Source of the DNA: Cocos nucifera
Taxonomy: Eukaryota; Streptophyta; Magnoliopsida; Arecales; Arecaceae
Length of the DNA stretch: 64,000 nucleotides
Direction: 5' to 3'
NCBI GenBank assembly: GCA_006176705.1
Contig: QRFJ01002122.1
Coordinates: 248,001 to 312,000 of the forward strand
Below, piece after piece: positions 45,300-55,579 of this stretch. The position numbers and the translations under genes are program-made. Below the pieces are notes generated by a model. That model saw only the letters and a program-made list of their open reading frames with translations, made no database searches and was not told the DNA's origin. Every line of letters starts with the position of its first letter. The first letter of the stretch is position 1.

Positions 45300-45955
45300 A
45301 CCGAATAGCAAAGAAGAGTGGGCTACCTTCTTTCCTTATCAACCCTCTTTGCTTTGCGAGGCTCTTCTGACCTCAGGTAGTCAGCAATCTCTAGAAGGAC
45401 CATAACCACCAGGTTCTTGATGAAAATGGTCTATGTAATAGATCCCAATTAAGACAAGTTATCTAAAAATAGGATCATATCTTTTGGACAAGTCTGGTTT
45501 GACTTTCGAGCCAAGAAAAGTGCAAAAATGTATGCTATCCAAAGCCTAACAGTATCCTTAATATCCTTCTTTCTTTTCGATGATTTTAGTTGATTAATCA
45601 AAGACTCCAACCCTTTATATTACAGCTGCAAATGCTTCCCAAATCTGTCGAACAGCCTCTCCTTCTTCTTCAGCTTTCCGTCTATTGAGATTTTCATGTC
45701 GTGACATGAAAGATCGATGATTAGTACCATTTCCTCCGTACTAAATGTTATTACTTTTTCTGTAATAATGAATTGATCTCCTCCAATGTGATATTTTATA
45801 ATGTCAGAGAGGAGTACCCCATCTACCAAAAATGGCTCAATGTCAATAAAGTTACCGAATGGAGTCTTCCAGATGAGTTAAATATGCTCAGGAGAAAAGC
45901 CAATATTTCGAATATTATGAACATAAACTCTAGATTTACAGGAGTTCTTAAAAAT
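45300..45955 (-). pseudogene. DUF1985-like N-terminal region of the MULE Ulp1-like gene
   Basis: Minus strand: RVYVHNIRNIGFSPEHI, stop, then TPFGNFIDIEPFLVDGVLLS, GGDQFIITEKVITFSTEEMV and LIIDLSCHDMKI (45620-45955). After a splice-like gap come SLINQLKSSKRKKDIKDTVR, LWIAYIFALFLARKSNQTCP, KDMILFLDNL, VVMVLLEIADYLRSEE and PRKAKR (45300-45600). The pattern (small globular domain, then a Leu/Phe-rich segment with FLxxxxN) matches the DUF1985 family that precedes Ulp1 in plant MULE genes. Several TAG/TGA stops. Role of DUF1985 in transposition is not known. Confidence 0.75.
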
Positions 45956-46059
45956 TGAAGTCCTTCTTTCAGAAAAATGAAAAAAAATTTGAGATGATAC
46001 TACAAGAAAAATCAGATTGTCAACAATAGAAACTCAAAGTAATAAACAGCATGTTATAA

Positions 46060-48800
46060 TCTTGACTAACGAATATCTTATGGGGATACTTTGCCTAGTA
46101 GATGTCATAAGTTCAATAAAATTATCATATTTTGACATAGAATCTCATAATAATATCAAAATTATGATGTCCTATTAAAGAAATAAATATAAAAGCAGAA
46201 TTATGACATCCTGTATCAAAATTATGATATTAAAGATCAGATTATGATATCTTATATCAAAATTATAATATTAAGGATTAAAATTATGACATCCTAGAGA
46301 AGAAACATCAACGAAGGTAGAATTATGATATCCTATATCAAAATTATGATATTAAAGATCTAAATTATGACATCTTGATACAAAAATATTATCGAACATA
46401 GAATTATGATATTCTGAGTCAAAATTTTGATAAAGAATATGATAATAATATCAAAAATCATATTCTAATAGAAATTTGACTATTGAATGTCATAATTTTT
46501 ATACAAAATATCATAATTTTAACGTAGGATATCAGAATAATGTCTAAAATTATCTTTCAAAAAATTTTGCATAAGAAAGTCGTAATTTTAATCTACAATC
46601 TCATAATTTTGATACAGGATGTTATTATTTTTATTAAAGAATGTCTTACGGAGGTCTTTTGCAAACATGATATCATTATTTTAACTAAAATATTATAATT
46701 TTATATATAATATCATTATGATGTCAAAAACTAGATTCGGAATGTATTTTGACTATATGATGTTATAATTTTTATCAAAAATCATAAATTCGAATACGAT
46801 ATCATAATAATCTTTAAAACTTTCATCCAAAAGAATTTTACATATAGAAAATCATAATTTTATCCTAGAATATCATAATTTTTAAATAGGATGTCATAAT
46901 TTTTATTAAAGAATGTCTTATGGAGGTATTTTGCCTACAAGATGTCATAAGTTCATAAAAAATGTCATCATTTTATCATAGAATATCATAATAATATCAA
47001 AATTATGATATCCTAACTGAGAAAATCTCTAAACATATAATTATGATATTTAACATTCAAATTATAATATTAAAGATCAAAATTATAACATGCGACATAA
47101 AATACATCAATGAAGATAGAATTATGATATCATATGTCAAAATTATGATATTAAAGATCAAAATTATGACATTCTGAAGAAGAAACATTAATAAAGATAG
47201 AATTATGACATTCTGTGTCAAAAATATGATATTAAGAGTTTAAATTATGATATCCTGACATAGAAATATTACCAAATACAGAATTATGATATCCTAAGTC
47301 AAAATTTTGATAAAGAATATGATAATAATATCAAAAATCATATTCTGATGGAAATTTAACTATTAGATGCCATAATTTTTATACGAAATATCATAATTTT
47401 GACGTAAGATGTAAGAATAATTTCTAAAACTACCTTTCAAAGAATTTTGCATAAGAAAGTCATAATTTTAATCTATAATTTTATAATTTTGATACAAAAT
47501 ATTATTATTTTTATTAAAAAAGTCTTATGGAGGTCTTTTGCAAACATGATGTCATTATTTTAACTAAAATATTATAATTTTATATATAATATCATAATGA
47601 TGTCAAAAATTAGATTCAGAATGTATTTTGACTACATGATGTCATAATTTTTATCTAAAATATCATAAATTCAAACACGATATCATAATAATATCTAAAA
47701 TTTTTATCCAAAAAAATTTTGCATATAGAAAGTCATAATTTTATCCTAGAATATTATAATTTTGAAATAGGATGTCATATTTTTTATTAAAGAATATCTT
47801 ATGGGGGTGTTTTGCCTATAAGATATCATAAGTTCACCAAAAATATAATCATTTTATTATAGAATATCATAATAATATCAAAATTATGACATCCTGGTAG
47901 AGAAAATCTCTTAAAGTATAATTATGATATTTAAGATCTAAATTATGACATTAAGAATCTAAATTATGACATCTAGCATAGAATACGTCAACGAAGATAG
48001 AATTATAATATCCTGTATCAAGATTATGATATTAAGGTTCAAAATTATGATACCTAGAGAAAAAACATCTATAAAGATAGAATTATGATATCATATATCA
48101 AAATTATGACATTAAGAATCAAAATTATGACATCCTAGAGAAGAAACATCAATGAAGGTAGAATTATGACATCTTATATCAAAATTATAATATTAAAGAT
48201 CTAAATTATGATATTAAGGATCTAAATTATGATATTTTGAAATAGAAACATTACCAAACATAAAATTATGATATTCTGAATCAAAAGTATGATATTAAGG
48301 ATCAAAATGATGACATCCTATTGGTAAAATGTCTTTCGAAGATACTTATGATAATATTATGACATCATAGGTCAAAATTATGATATTGTAGGTTAGTATT
48401 ATGACAATTTTTATGTAAAATACCTACGAAGTATAATTTTTTAATTTTTTATGACATCCTGATTCAAATTTATGATATTTTGTATTAACATTATGCCATC
48501 CCGTTGGTAAAATACAACCCAAAGATAGTTATGACAATATTGTGATATTCTAGATCAAAAGTATGACATTAAGGATTAGTATTATGATATTCTATAGGTT
48601 AAATACACTCCAAGTAAAATTTTTATCATTTTTATCACATCCTGGGTCAGATTTATGAGATTATATGTTAATATTATGACATATTTAGGCAAAACGCCTT
48701 CTAAAGATAATTTTTATTTACTCCCGAAGGTAATGATTTTGATACACGATGTCATAAACTTCATTTAACGTGACATGTAAGCCTATAGGATATCATAATT
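46060..48800. repeat. 21 bp repeat array, right, mixed orientation
   Basis: About 2.7 kb of the same repeat with orientation switching every few hundred bases (ATTATGACAT at 46.15-46.42, 47.0-47.3 and 47.88-48.3 kb; ATGTCATAAT between). A longer unit of about 830-870 bp is repeated: TTGACTATTGAATGTCATAA (46486) returns as TTAACTATTAGATGCCATAA (47356), and GTCTTA(C/T)GGAGGTCTTTTGCAA and ACTA(T/C)ATGATGT(T/C)ATAATTTT recur similarly. Confidence 0.88.
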
Positions 48801-49310
48801 TTCACCAACGAGATAGATATTTGTAAAATCTAAAAATAAACTGCTCTAGATTGAATCGAGGAAGTAAAAAATGTTTAATGGATGCCCTAAACTTTGAAAG
48901 AAGTGCCCTAAACCTAAATAGGAGTTTACCTTCTTCTTTTTCCTTTATTTCATGCCTTCCGGAGGTTGTTGGCTCATCCTTTACCTTGTAAACAATCATT
49001 ATTGCATTTCCTTTGATTAAATCCTCTTCTTCGTTGCCTTTTCCTTAACGTCTTCTAAACTCAAACTTTTTAGGAGACATGACTGAAAATTCTCGCTCAT
49101 CTAATAGAATCTTCCGTATTATGTCGAAATGCTCACCGTAGAGATGGTCCATTCGATATGCTCCGTTTCTCCAAAAAAGAAATGAGGAAAATGCTGAATG
49201 CTGGAGTAGAGGAAAAACAAAAAGGCTTTTTCTAAGAAAAGATGATGAAATTTTTGTTTTGATTTTTACTAGAAAAAGCATCTGGGGCAAAATCATCTTT
49301 TCATGTTTTT
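48801..49310 (-). pseudogene. Possible 5' exons of the MULE Ulp1-like gene
   Basis: Two minus-strand frames (48802-48999 and 49045-49296) with mixed composition next to the right terminal repeat: AYRMDHLYGEHFDIIRKILL, DEREFSVMSPKKFEFRR, then IVYKVKDEPTTSGRHEIKEKEEGK. Position (just inside the terminus, same strand as the protease gene) suggests its first exons. No family match. Confidence 0.4.
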
Positions 49311-49379
49311 GAAAAGATCGGAATTAATTGCAAAACAAAAAATGATGACACAATTTGTGGGAACATTGCAGCTATCGCG

Positions 49380-49471
49380 TCAAGCCACGAGGGCTCCAGG
49401 TGGCCAACCAAAAGGCGCGTGCGCTCTACGTCTAAATTTTTACACTACAGACAGTGTAGAAAGTATTACCC
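49380..49471 (-). repeat. Right terminal inverted repeat of the MULE
   Basis: Ends ...TAGAAAGTATTACCC at 49471, then the target duplication TTAAACTTT. Pairs with 27713-27807. Confidence 0.92.
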
Positions 49472-49480
49472 TTAAACTTT

Positions 49481-49795
49481 ATAGAGTAGATTTGCCGATC
49501 TTTGACCCCCATTGATGACTCCAAATCATTCTCAGACTTGGAGCGTCCAATAATAAAGTATATTAATTTCTAATACCAAATCATGAATTACAATTTTGAA
49601 AATCATTTTAATTTGGAATTTTCTTTTCACAAACCATGTAGAAAACACCTTTTCTCCAAAACATATTTTCTAAAATTCATGAATGCATTTTTTTCCTTTT
49701 TTTTAAAATTTTTTCTAGCTTGATCCAATTTACATGCATGCATAAGAAATTCATAGACAAGTCATCAATTTTCAAATGAATTCATAGAAACCCTT
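49481..49795. other. Intergenic sequence right of the MULE
   Basis: AT-rich, with ATTTTCT / AAAATTC-type short repeats. No gene seen. Confidence 0.5.
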
Positions 49796-49799
49796 TAAA

Positions 49800-50175
49800 A
49801 GAAGCAAGGAAAAAAAAAACTCGATCGCCCACCACTGTACCGCAGTCGACTAATTTGGAACGTGAGACAATGGTGGTCGACCAGCCAAAATTGATCAGAC
49901 TCAACCATCAATCTTGGTTTAATGCGGTCAATCACCTCAGAGGTCAGTTGGCTGATCCTTTTTGAATGGTGGTTGACTATTTGTATCGACTGGACTCGAC
50001 CGTCGATCTTGATTTTATGCGGTCGACTATCGTGGCATGATATGGGCCACACGATCGACCAACCCACTTGAGGCGGTTGACCACTTTAAACCAAGACAGG
50101 TGGTTGCACATGATTGAGCAAGCTGATCGACCGCTTAAATTGGTCGACTGCAATTCTATGGTGATCAACCAAATT
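49800..50175. repeat. Degenerate GGTCGACC-type repeat tract
   Basis: TGGTCGACC, GCGGTCGAC, GATCGACC and relaxed forms occur about 15 times, often preceded by TTGATTTTATGCG or followed by AAATTG. Frames across it have no domain. Unit length is irregular (about 25-40 bp). Confidence 0.6.
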
Positions 50176-50344
50176 TTTTATTTTTTTATTTTTAATTATT
50201 TTTTTATTTTATTTATTTTTTAGAATTTTTAAATGTGATTGTTCATGTGAATCATCTAGTCATTATAAGAAGATCCATTTCATCCTCATATTTTTCTTGG
50301 TGATGATGCATGTGATTCTATAACAAGTGTGTTTGTTAATCCTA

Positions 50345-50735
50345 AACCCAAAATTGTAAAACGCCAAACCCTAAACCCTAAAATCTTAAACCCTAAACCC
50401 TAAACCCCAAACTCTAAACCATAAATCCTAAACCTTAAGCACAAAACCCTAAAACCCAAAACACTAGACCTCAAATCCCAAATCCTAAACCCTAAATCCT
50501 AAACACTAAATCCTAAAATCCAAAATCCTAAAACCTAAACCCTAAACCATAAAATCCTATAACCTTAAAAACCCTAAAACCCTAAATCCTATAACTCTAA
50601 AACTTTAAACCCTAAAACACTAAAACCCTAAACCTGAAACCCAAAATCCTAAAACCCTAAAACCCTAAAACCCTAGACCCTAAACCCAAAACCCTAAACT
50701 ATAAACCCTAAACCCTAAGACCCTAAAACCCCATC
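50345..50735 (+). repeat. Degenerate interstitial telomeric repeat
   Basis: Close to 400 bp of CCCTAAA-type units (AAACCCTAAACCCTAAA), the plant telomere repeat, with many variants (CCCAAAA, TCCTAAA, CCCTAAAA). All on the same strand. Confidence 0.93.
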
Positions 50736-50739
50736 TTTG

Positions 50740-51310
50740 TACTTGACGGGCTTTCTATTCATGCATATCAGCTTTGTAAAAAATATTGAGGAAGTTCTTC
50801 CTGTATTTATGTTTAATTATGGTGATCGGAAGCTGCATGGCATCTTTGAGGTTAAAAGTCATGGATATTTAAATGCCAACTTATATGTGCTACCAACCAC
50901 TCACTGAGGATCGGTTCAAAAAAAAATTATCACAGACAATTATTATACAAAGCAATACTTCTGGTTTGGGTTGGATCATGCACATGCAAAAGCATTGATT
51001 ACATTGTTAAAATCTTCATCTTATCCTATCAATACTAGGCTCACACCTTCTGTGTCAAACAAGATCAAGTTTTTAATACCATTATCAGCCACCACAGGGA
51101 ATTTGACTGAAAATATGGAGCGCACATATGCAAATCAGTGACTTGAAAAAGGTCCATGAGTTGTCATCTATTAATATGATGTTTGAGAATAAGTTCACAT
51201 CACATGGTACTGAGAAACCAGCACCTGACATGAAAATAATGTTACTTAAGCTAAAGAAGTTGTCTGCTGATCACCGGCATATAAATTTGTCTACAATTAA
51301 GATAGTGTGA
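50740..51310 (+). pseudogene. DCD-domain (Development and Cell Death) pseudogene fragment
   Basis: DCD proteins are plant stress and cell-death related. The frame shows KNIEEVLPVFMFNYGDRKLH followed by GIFEVKSHGYLNANLYV (the LPLFLF.Y..RKLHGIFEA core of the domain). After a TGA come YYTKQYFWFGLDHAHAKALI and TLLKSSS (the F.FELDH...LI.LF end). Upstream, ATCTTTGTACTTGACGGGCTTTC fits the start of the domain after another stop. Downstream, a second frame (51128-51310) reads ISDLKKVHELSSINMMFENK with a C-terminal tail. No introns are evident over the domain, so it could be a processed copy, or a fragment carried by a transposable element. Confidence 0.78.
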
Positions 51311-51600
51311 TCCCATATGGCTATCCCTATACAAATGCATAAGAATAATGAACAGGTGGAGCATCACAAAAATAATGTACAAATGCATGAGAGTAATGGT
51401 GTTAATTGGAATATAATAGTTTATAAGAAATCTCAAGTTTAAGACAAAACTAGTTAAAATATATACTTTCATTTGACAATTAGGTGAGTACCAAAAAAAA
51501 AAAAAAGCTTACAACAAACTAAATTACATTACTCTAAAGACAAATAAAAAAGATGGTGTATCATCGAGTGGAGCCTCATATACTGCAACTAAAAGATTGA
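51311..51600. other. Spacer
   Basis: Short direct repeats of ATAC(AAATG)CAT(A/G)AGAATAATG (51330-51400) and an A run at 51492. No gene. Confidence 0.5.
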
Positions 51601-52287
51601 GTCTAATCATTCTCTGCAGGTTCTGTGGAAGTGGGAGAAACTGATGATAAAATTACTGTACTAATTGATCAAATCGTACAAATCCCTCATCCAATCACAC
51701 CTCGATACTATCAGCCCATGTATCGATTCGTAGAGTAAGAGATATCTTCAGTACATCTATTCGAACAGATAATGCATATAGATTGAAAAACTACTGATCA
51801 AACCACATAGGCTATATATGCTGAGCAAGATGTCTACACCGGTCTCTGTCGGCGGGCTAACCTTCTCCTTCACTATTACTTTCTTTTTCGTATACCTTAG
51901 ACATACGTCTCCATACCTCATCAATAAATATACACTCTATATGCCTCAAAGATGTATGATTGTATGTGTTAGTGAGTCTGAGCTTAATAACTTCATCATC
52001 ATTAGTAATAGGAACATCAAAGGCCTCGAAGATAGCAATCATAATAGCTGCATAGGGCAAATAAGTTTTAGGATTTTGAAGATATTCATTCATATAATGT
52101 ATCAATAAATATGGCACATTAACTCTATCATTCGAAATAATCATTTTAAGGAGATAAATATTTAGATATGATAAATTATCTCTGTGACCTCCTCTAGGTA
52201 GAAAATTAAATGAAAAAATATAATGAATTAAGCTATTTTTAAGTGGTAATAAATGTGCATTAGGTTTAGCAGTTCGACCTATACTAG
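51600..52287 (-). pseudogene. Putative plant transposon protein gene, C-terminal part (split by Gypsy)
   Basis: Minus-strand frame from the Gypsy junction: SIGRTAKPNAHLLPLKNSLI, then SFNFLPRGGHRDNLSYLNIY, NVPYLLIHYMNEYLQNPKTY, LPYAAIMIAIFEAFDVPITN and DEVWRRMSKVYEKE (51857-52287). This is the 'putative plant transposon protein' domain found widely near plant retrotransposons; its function is unknown. Below 51850 a frame-shifted continuation (FFNLYALSVRIDVLKISLTL) looks like its coiled-coil tail. The N-terminal part is at 61648-62125. Confidence 0.82.
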
Positions 52288-53877
52288 TGTTGGGGATAAA
52301 CTCCACTCCCATCGAAGTCCAATCTGATGCTTAGCCTAATGTAACTAGTAATCACGAAAGAACTTCGATCGAAAATTCTTTCTACTATCACCGAACTCCT
52401 CTAGCGGTCGAATCCCTCCCAAATTTCTTCAACAGTCAAACTCCTTTCGGATCTCTCCTTCAGTCAGATTTTTCTAGGAGCCAAACTTCTTTTGAACCTC
52501 TTCTTCAGTCAAATTTTTAGAGGAACCAAACTCTTTTCGGACTTCTCCTTCAGTTGGATTCCTAGAGGAGCCAAACTTCCTCCGAACCTATCCTTCAGTC
52601 AGATTCCTAAAGGAGCCAAACTTCTTTCAGACCTCTCCATCAATTGGATTTTTTCAGGAGCTGAACTCCTTCCAGACCTCTCCTTTAGTCAGATTTCTAC
52701 AGGAGCCAAACTTCTTTCGAATCTCTCCTTCAGTCGAATTTCTTCAGGAGCCAAACTCCTTCCGAACCTCTCCATCAGTCGAATTTTTATAGGAGCCGAA
52801 CTCCTTTCAGATCTCTCCTTCAGTCAAATTTCTATAGGAGCCGAACTCCTTCTGAATTTTTCCATCAGTCGAATTTCTACAGGAGCCAAACTCCTTCTGG
52901 ATCTCTCCTTCAGTCGAATTTCTATAGGTGCCAAACTCCTTCCGAACCTTTTCTTCAGTCGGATTCTTTCAAGAGTCAAATTTCTTCTGAATCTCTCCTT
53001 CGGTCAGATTCCTACAGGAGCCAAACTCCTTTCGAACCTCTCCAGTCGGATTCCTCCTGGAGTCAAACTTCTTTCGAACTTCTCCTTCAGTCAAATTTCT
53101 TCAGGAGCCAAACTTCTTCTAGACCTCTCCTTCAGTCGAATTTCTACAGGAGTCGAACTCCTTCCGGACCTCTCCTTCAGTCAAATTTTTCTAGGAGCCA
53201 AACTTCTTTCGAACCTCTTCTTCAGTCGAACTTCATTTAAATTTTTTTAGTGGATTACTTTCAAATTTTAAGTAGTATTCCTCTCGGATGATCCTAACTA
53301 GCCGTATTTTCTTTAGAAGTCCGAACTCCTCTAAAATTGATATATATCAAAGTTCTTCATCAACCAATGTCTGCTTCCTTCAGACTTCGACTATTAAATC
53401 TCAACGGATAGACAATCCCACTATTGGATAGTTACGACTGTCATTTATTAGTCTGCTACAGGTGACTCCACTATCAGATGGTTACAACTATCATTTATTA
53501 GTTTGTTATAGGCGACCCCAATACTAGATGGTTATGACTATCATTATCAGTCTATTATGAGCGACACCTCTCTCCATAATAAATTTTACATGGCCCCGAG
53601 TAGTCCACTATCGGATGATTACGATAGGCTCCATCTATAAAAAGAGATCCTTTAGATATATTTTCTCTAAGCTCTCTTCTTCTTCTCAAAATTTTGCTGA
53701 ATTTTTACCAAAACACTCTATTTCTGTTGGTCAGAAGAGCTGACTTGATCGTCGAAGGATTCTGCTGGAGCCACCACCATCGACTCTGGATGAAACTTTA
53801 TTTTGCAGGTCACCGACGATGACCTCTTCTTTCCTAACTCCAGCTCGATCCGACGTCAACCAGATTCTGCACCAACA
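52288..53877 (+). repeat. Left LTR of the full-length Gypsy element
   Basis: About 1590 bp. Holds a minisatellite (52440-53230), then TTGATATATATCAAAGTTCTTCA, repeats of CGACCCCACTATCAGATGGTTA, and a TATA box at 53636-53643 (TCTATAAAAAG). Confidence 0.93.
52440..53230 (+). repeat. LTR minisatellite, left copy (about 43 bp unit, roughly 18 units)
   Basis: Units CTCCTTCAGTCGGATTTCTA + CAGGAGCCAAACTCCTTCCG + AACCT. Each contains the inverted pair AGGAG(CC)...CTCCT. The 252-codon frame over it (52492-53250) is a 14-residue repeat translation with no function implied. Confidence 0.93.
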
Positions 53878-53986
53878 AGATTGACGCTAGAAGAAGGGCT
53901 CTCTATTTCTAAGATTTTCTTATTCTTAAAGGAGTGCTTAGCAACGATCTCTCTTTTTTTTCTCTAAAGTTCTTTTCGAAAAAAAA

Positions 53987-55495
53987 ATGCCTCTTAGGAA
54001 AGCTTCAACCCGATGATCAACGACCTCTATAGCCAGATCCCATTTAGATCAATCCATTTTCACTCCAGCTCTGATAATTCAAGCTTCGTCTGCAGCCATG
54101 GTGGATGTGGAGCAGTTCAACCTATTGGTCCAACAGGTTCACGATCTCACGGAGGTAGTGCAGGCCATACATCGATAGGTTTCGATGCCAATTCGGCTAG
54201 AACAGACTTTTTTAGAGTTCCATGATCCGATCGAAGGATGGCCGACTTGGACTAGCCGATCGATGACCTCCAAAAAGAAGAAATAGAGGGTGAAGAGCCA
54301 TTGCTCAGATCATGATTTAACCCTAGGAAAAGCTTTGCCCCCATCCCATCAGAAAACTCTGAAGATCAACGATCATGAAGATCTCCTGAATCAAAGGCTT
54401 TAGAAAATGAGTCGATGAATCGAAGAGCTCCATCATACTTCCTCCTCACATGGTAATAATTTTTGTACTGATCCTCTTTTTTCTCAGAGGATTATGCAAG
54501 AGCTCATTCCATCAAACTTCAAGCTTCTCCAATTTGAAAGCTACGATGGAACCTCTGATTCGATCGATCACCTGAAGGCTTTTCGAACCATGATGCTGCT
54601 CCATGGCACACCAGATGCCATCTTATGCTGAGCTTTTTCATCTATCTTAAAGGGAGCAGCAAGAAACTAATACTCGATGCTGAAGCTAAAAACGATCTTT
54701 TTTTTTTATCAGATGAGCCATCAGTTTGTGGCTCACTTCGTCAACAGCCGACGTCTGCACCGAGGTTCGAATTTTCTGATGCATATCAAGCAGAAGAAGA
54801 AAAAATCTATCCAGACTTATGACACTCAATTTAATGCCGCTGCATTGGAAGTCCAGAATCTGGATCAGTCTGTTGCAATGGTCGCACTCAAGGATGGTCT
54901 TCAGAAGAATGATTTGTTATTCTTCCTAAAGAAGAAGTACCCCAGGGACTTTGCCGATCTGCTAGCTCGGACTGAAGGATATATTCGAATGAAAAAATCT
55001 TCAAATTGAAGAATGAGAAAGCCGTAGGAGAGCGGTAGATAGGCGAATCTAATAAATCCACAGCTGATGGAGGGCCGAATGAAGTTCGGCCACGCTCACA
55101 GACTCCCTCCGAATGCAAGCAAGTCCAAACTCCTCCTCGAGCTCATCATCAAAGAAGCTTCGATAGAAGGACACGAAGAAGTTCTTCTTTCCAGAAGATT
55201 TCATAACTATGCCTTTCTTAATATTCCAAAAATGCAAGTATTGATGGAGATCAAGGAGCAACTACCGAGGCCAGAAAGGATATGTACTCATCCTAGCAAG
55301 TGCGATCCTAATAAATACTGTCTTTACCATCATGATCACGACCACGATATTGAAGAATGCATTCAGCTCCAAGACGAGATCGAGGAGCTCATCAAAAAAG
55401 ATCGGCTGGGTCGATTCCTTAGACATCGACCTGAAGCAAGAGAAGATCGATCAAGGGCACTACCGCAGTCTAAACTACCAAGAAGGAAGGAACAA
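53987..55495 (+). pseudogene. gag: Gypsy gag pseudogene
   Basis: Met at 53987 (MPLRKASTR, then stop) parallels the gag start of the gag-only element. Recognisable blocks: VEQFNLLVQQVHDLTEVVQA, ELIPSNFKLLQFESYDGTSD (54500), MMLLHGTPDAILC, LKGAARN (stop where Trp is expected), HQFVAHFVNSRRLHRGS and QNLDQSVAMVALKDGLQKND (54677-55009). Knuckle-like KYCLYHHDHDHDIEECIQLQ with DEIEELIKKDRLGRFL follows (55310-55430). At least one frameshift lies between 54600 and 54680 and another near 55005-55060. Capsid function lost. Confidence 0.88.
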
Positions 55496-55579
55496 TAAGA
55501 AGATCGATCGCCTCTTGGTATTATCAACACTATCTCTGAGGAACTTTGACGAGAAGAGGCCAGTGGATCTGGAGGATCC

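Larger units (their letters stand above)
27713..49471 (+). mobile_element. Giant Mutator-like element (KI/Kaonashi-type MULE), about 21.8 kb
   Basis: The ends are inverted repeats: GGGTAATTCTTTCTACACC at 27713 and, on the other strand, GGGTAATACTTTCTACACT ending at 49471. Similarity extends about 90 bp. Directly outside each end is the same 9 bp, TTAAACTTT (27704-27712; 49472-49480), the target-duplication length of Mutator elements. Inside are a FAR1/mudrA-like transposase on the plus strand (30244-38979) and, on the minus strand, a DUF1985-like/Ulp1 protease gene. Transposase plus Ulp1-like gene is the arrangement known from plant KI-MULE/CUMULE elements. A Gypsy element (31196-37552) has inserted in the transposase; without it the MULE is about 15.4 kb. 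Kilobases of 21 bp repeat fill the rest. Both genes are broken, so the copy is immobile by itself. Confidence 0.95.

Noticed and set aside
49795..50168. Minus-strand frames in the GGTCGAC tract as a gene
   Set aside because: Repeat-driven, no recognisable motif, no conserved start.
52492..53250. 252-residue frame of 14-residue repeats
   Set aside because: Lies wholly inside the LTR minisatellite; the right LTR has a different unit count and no equivalent frame, so no protein is implied.
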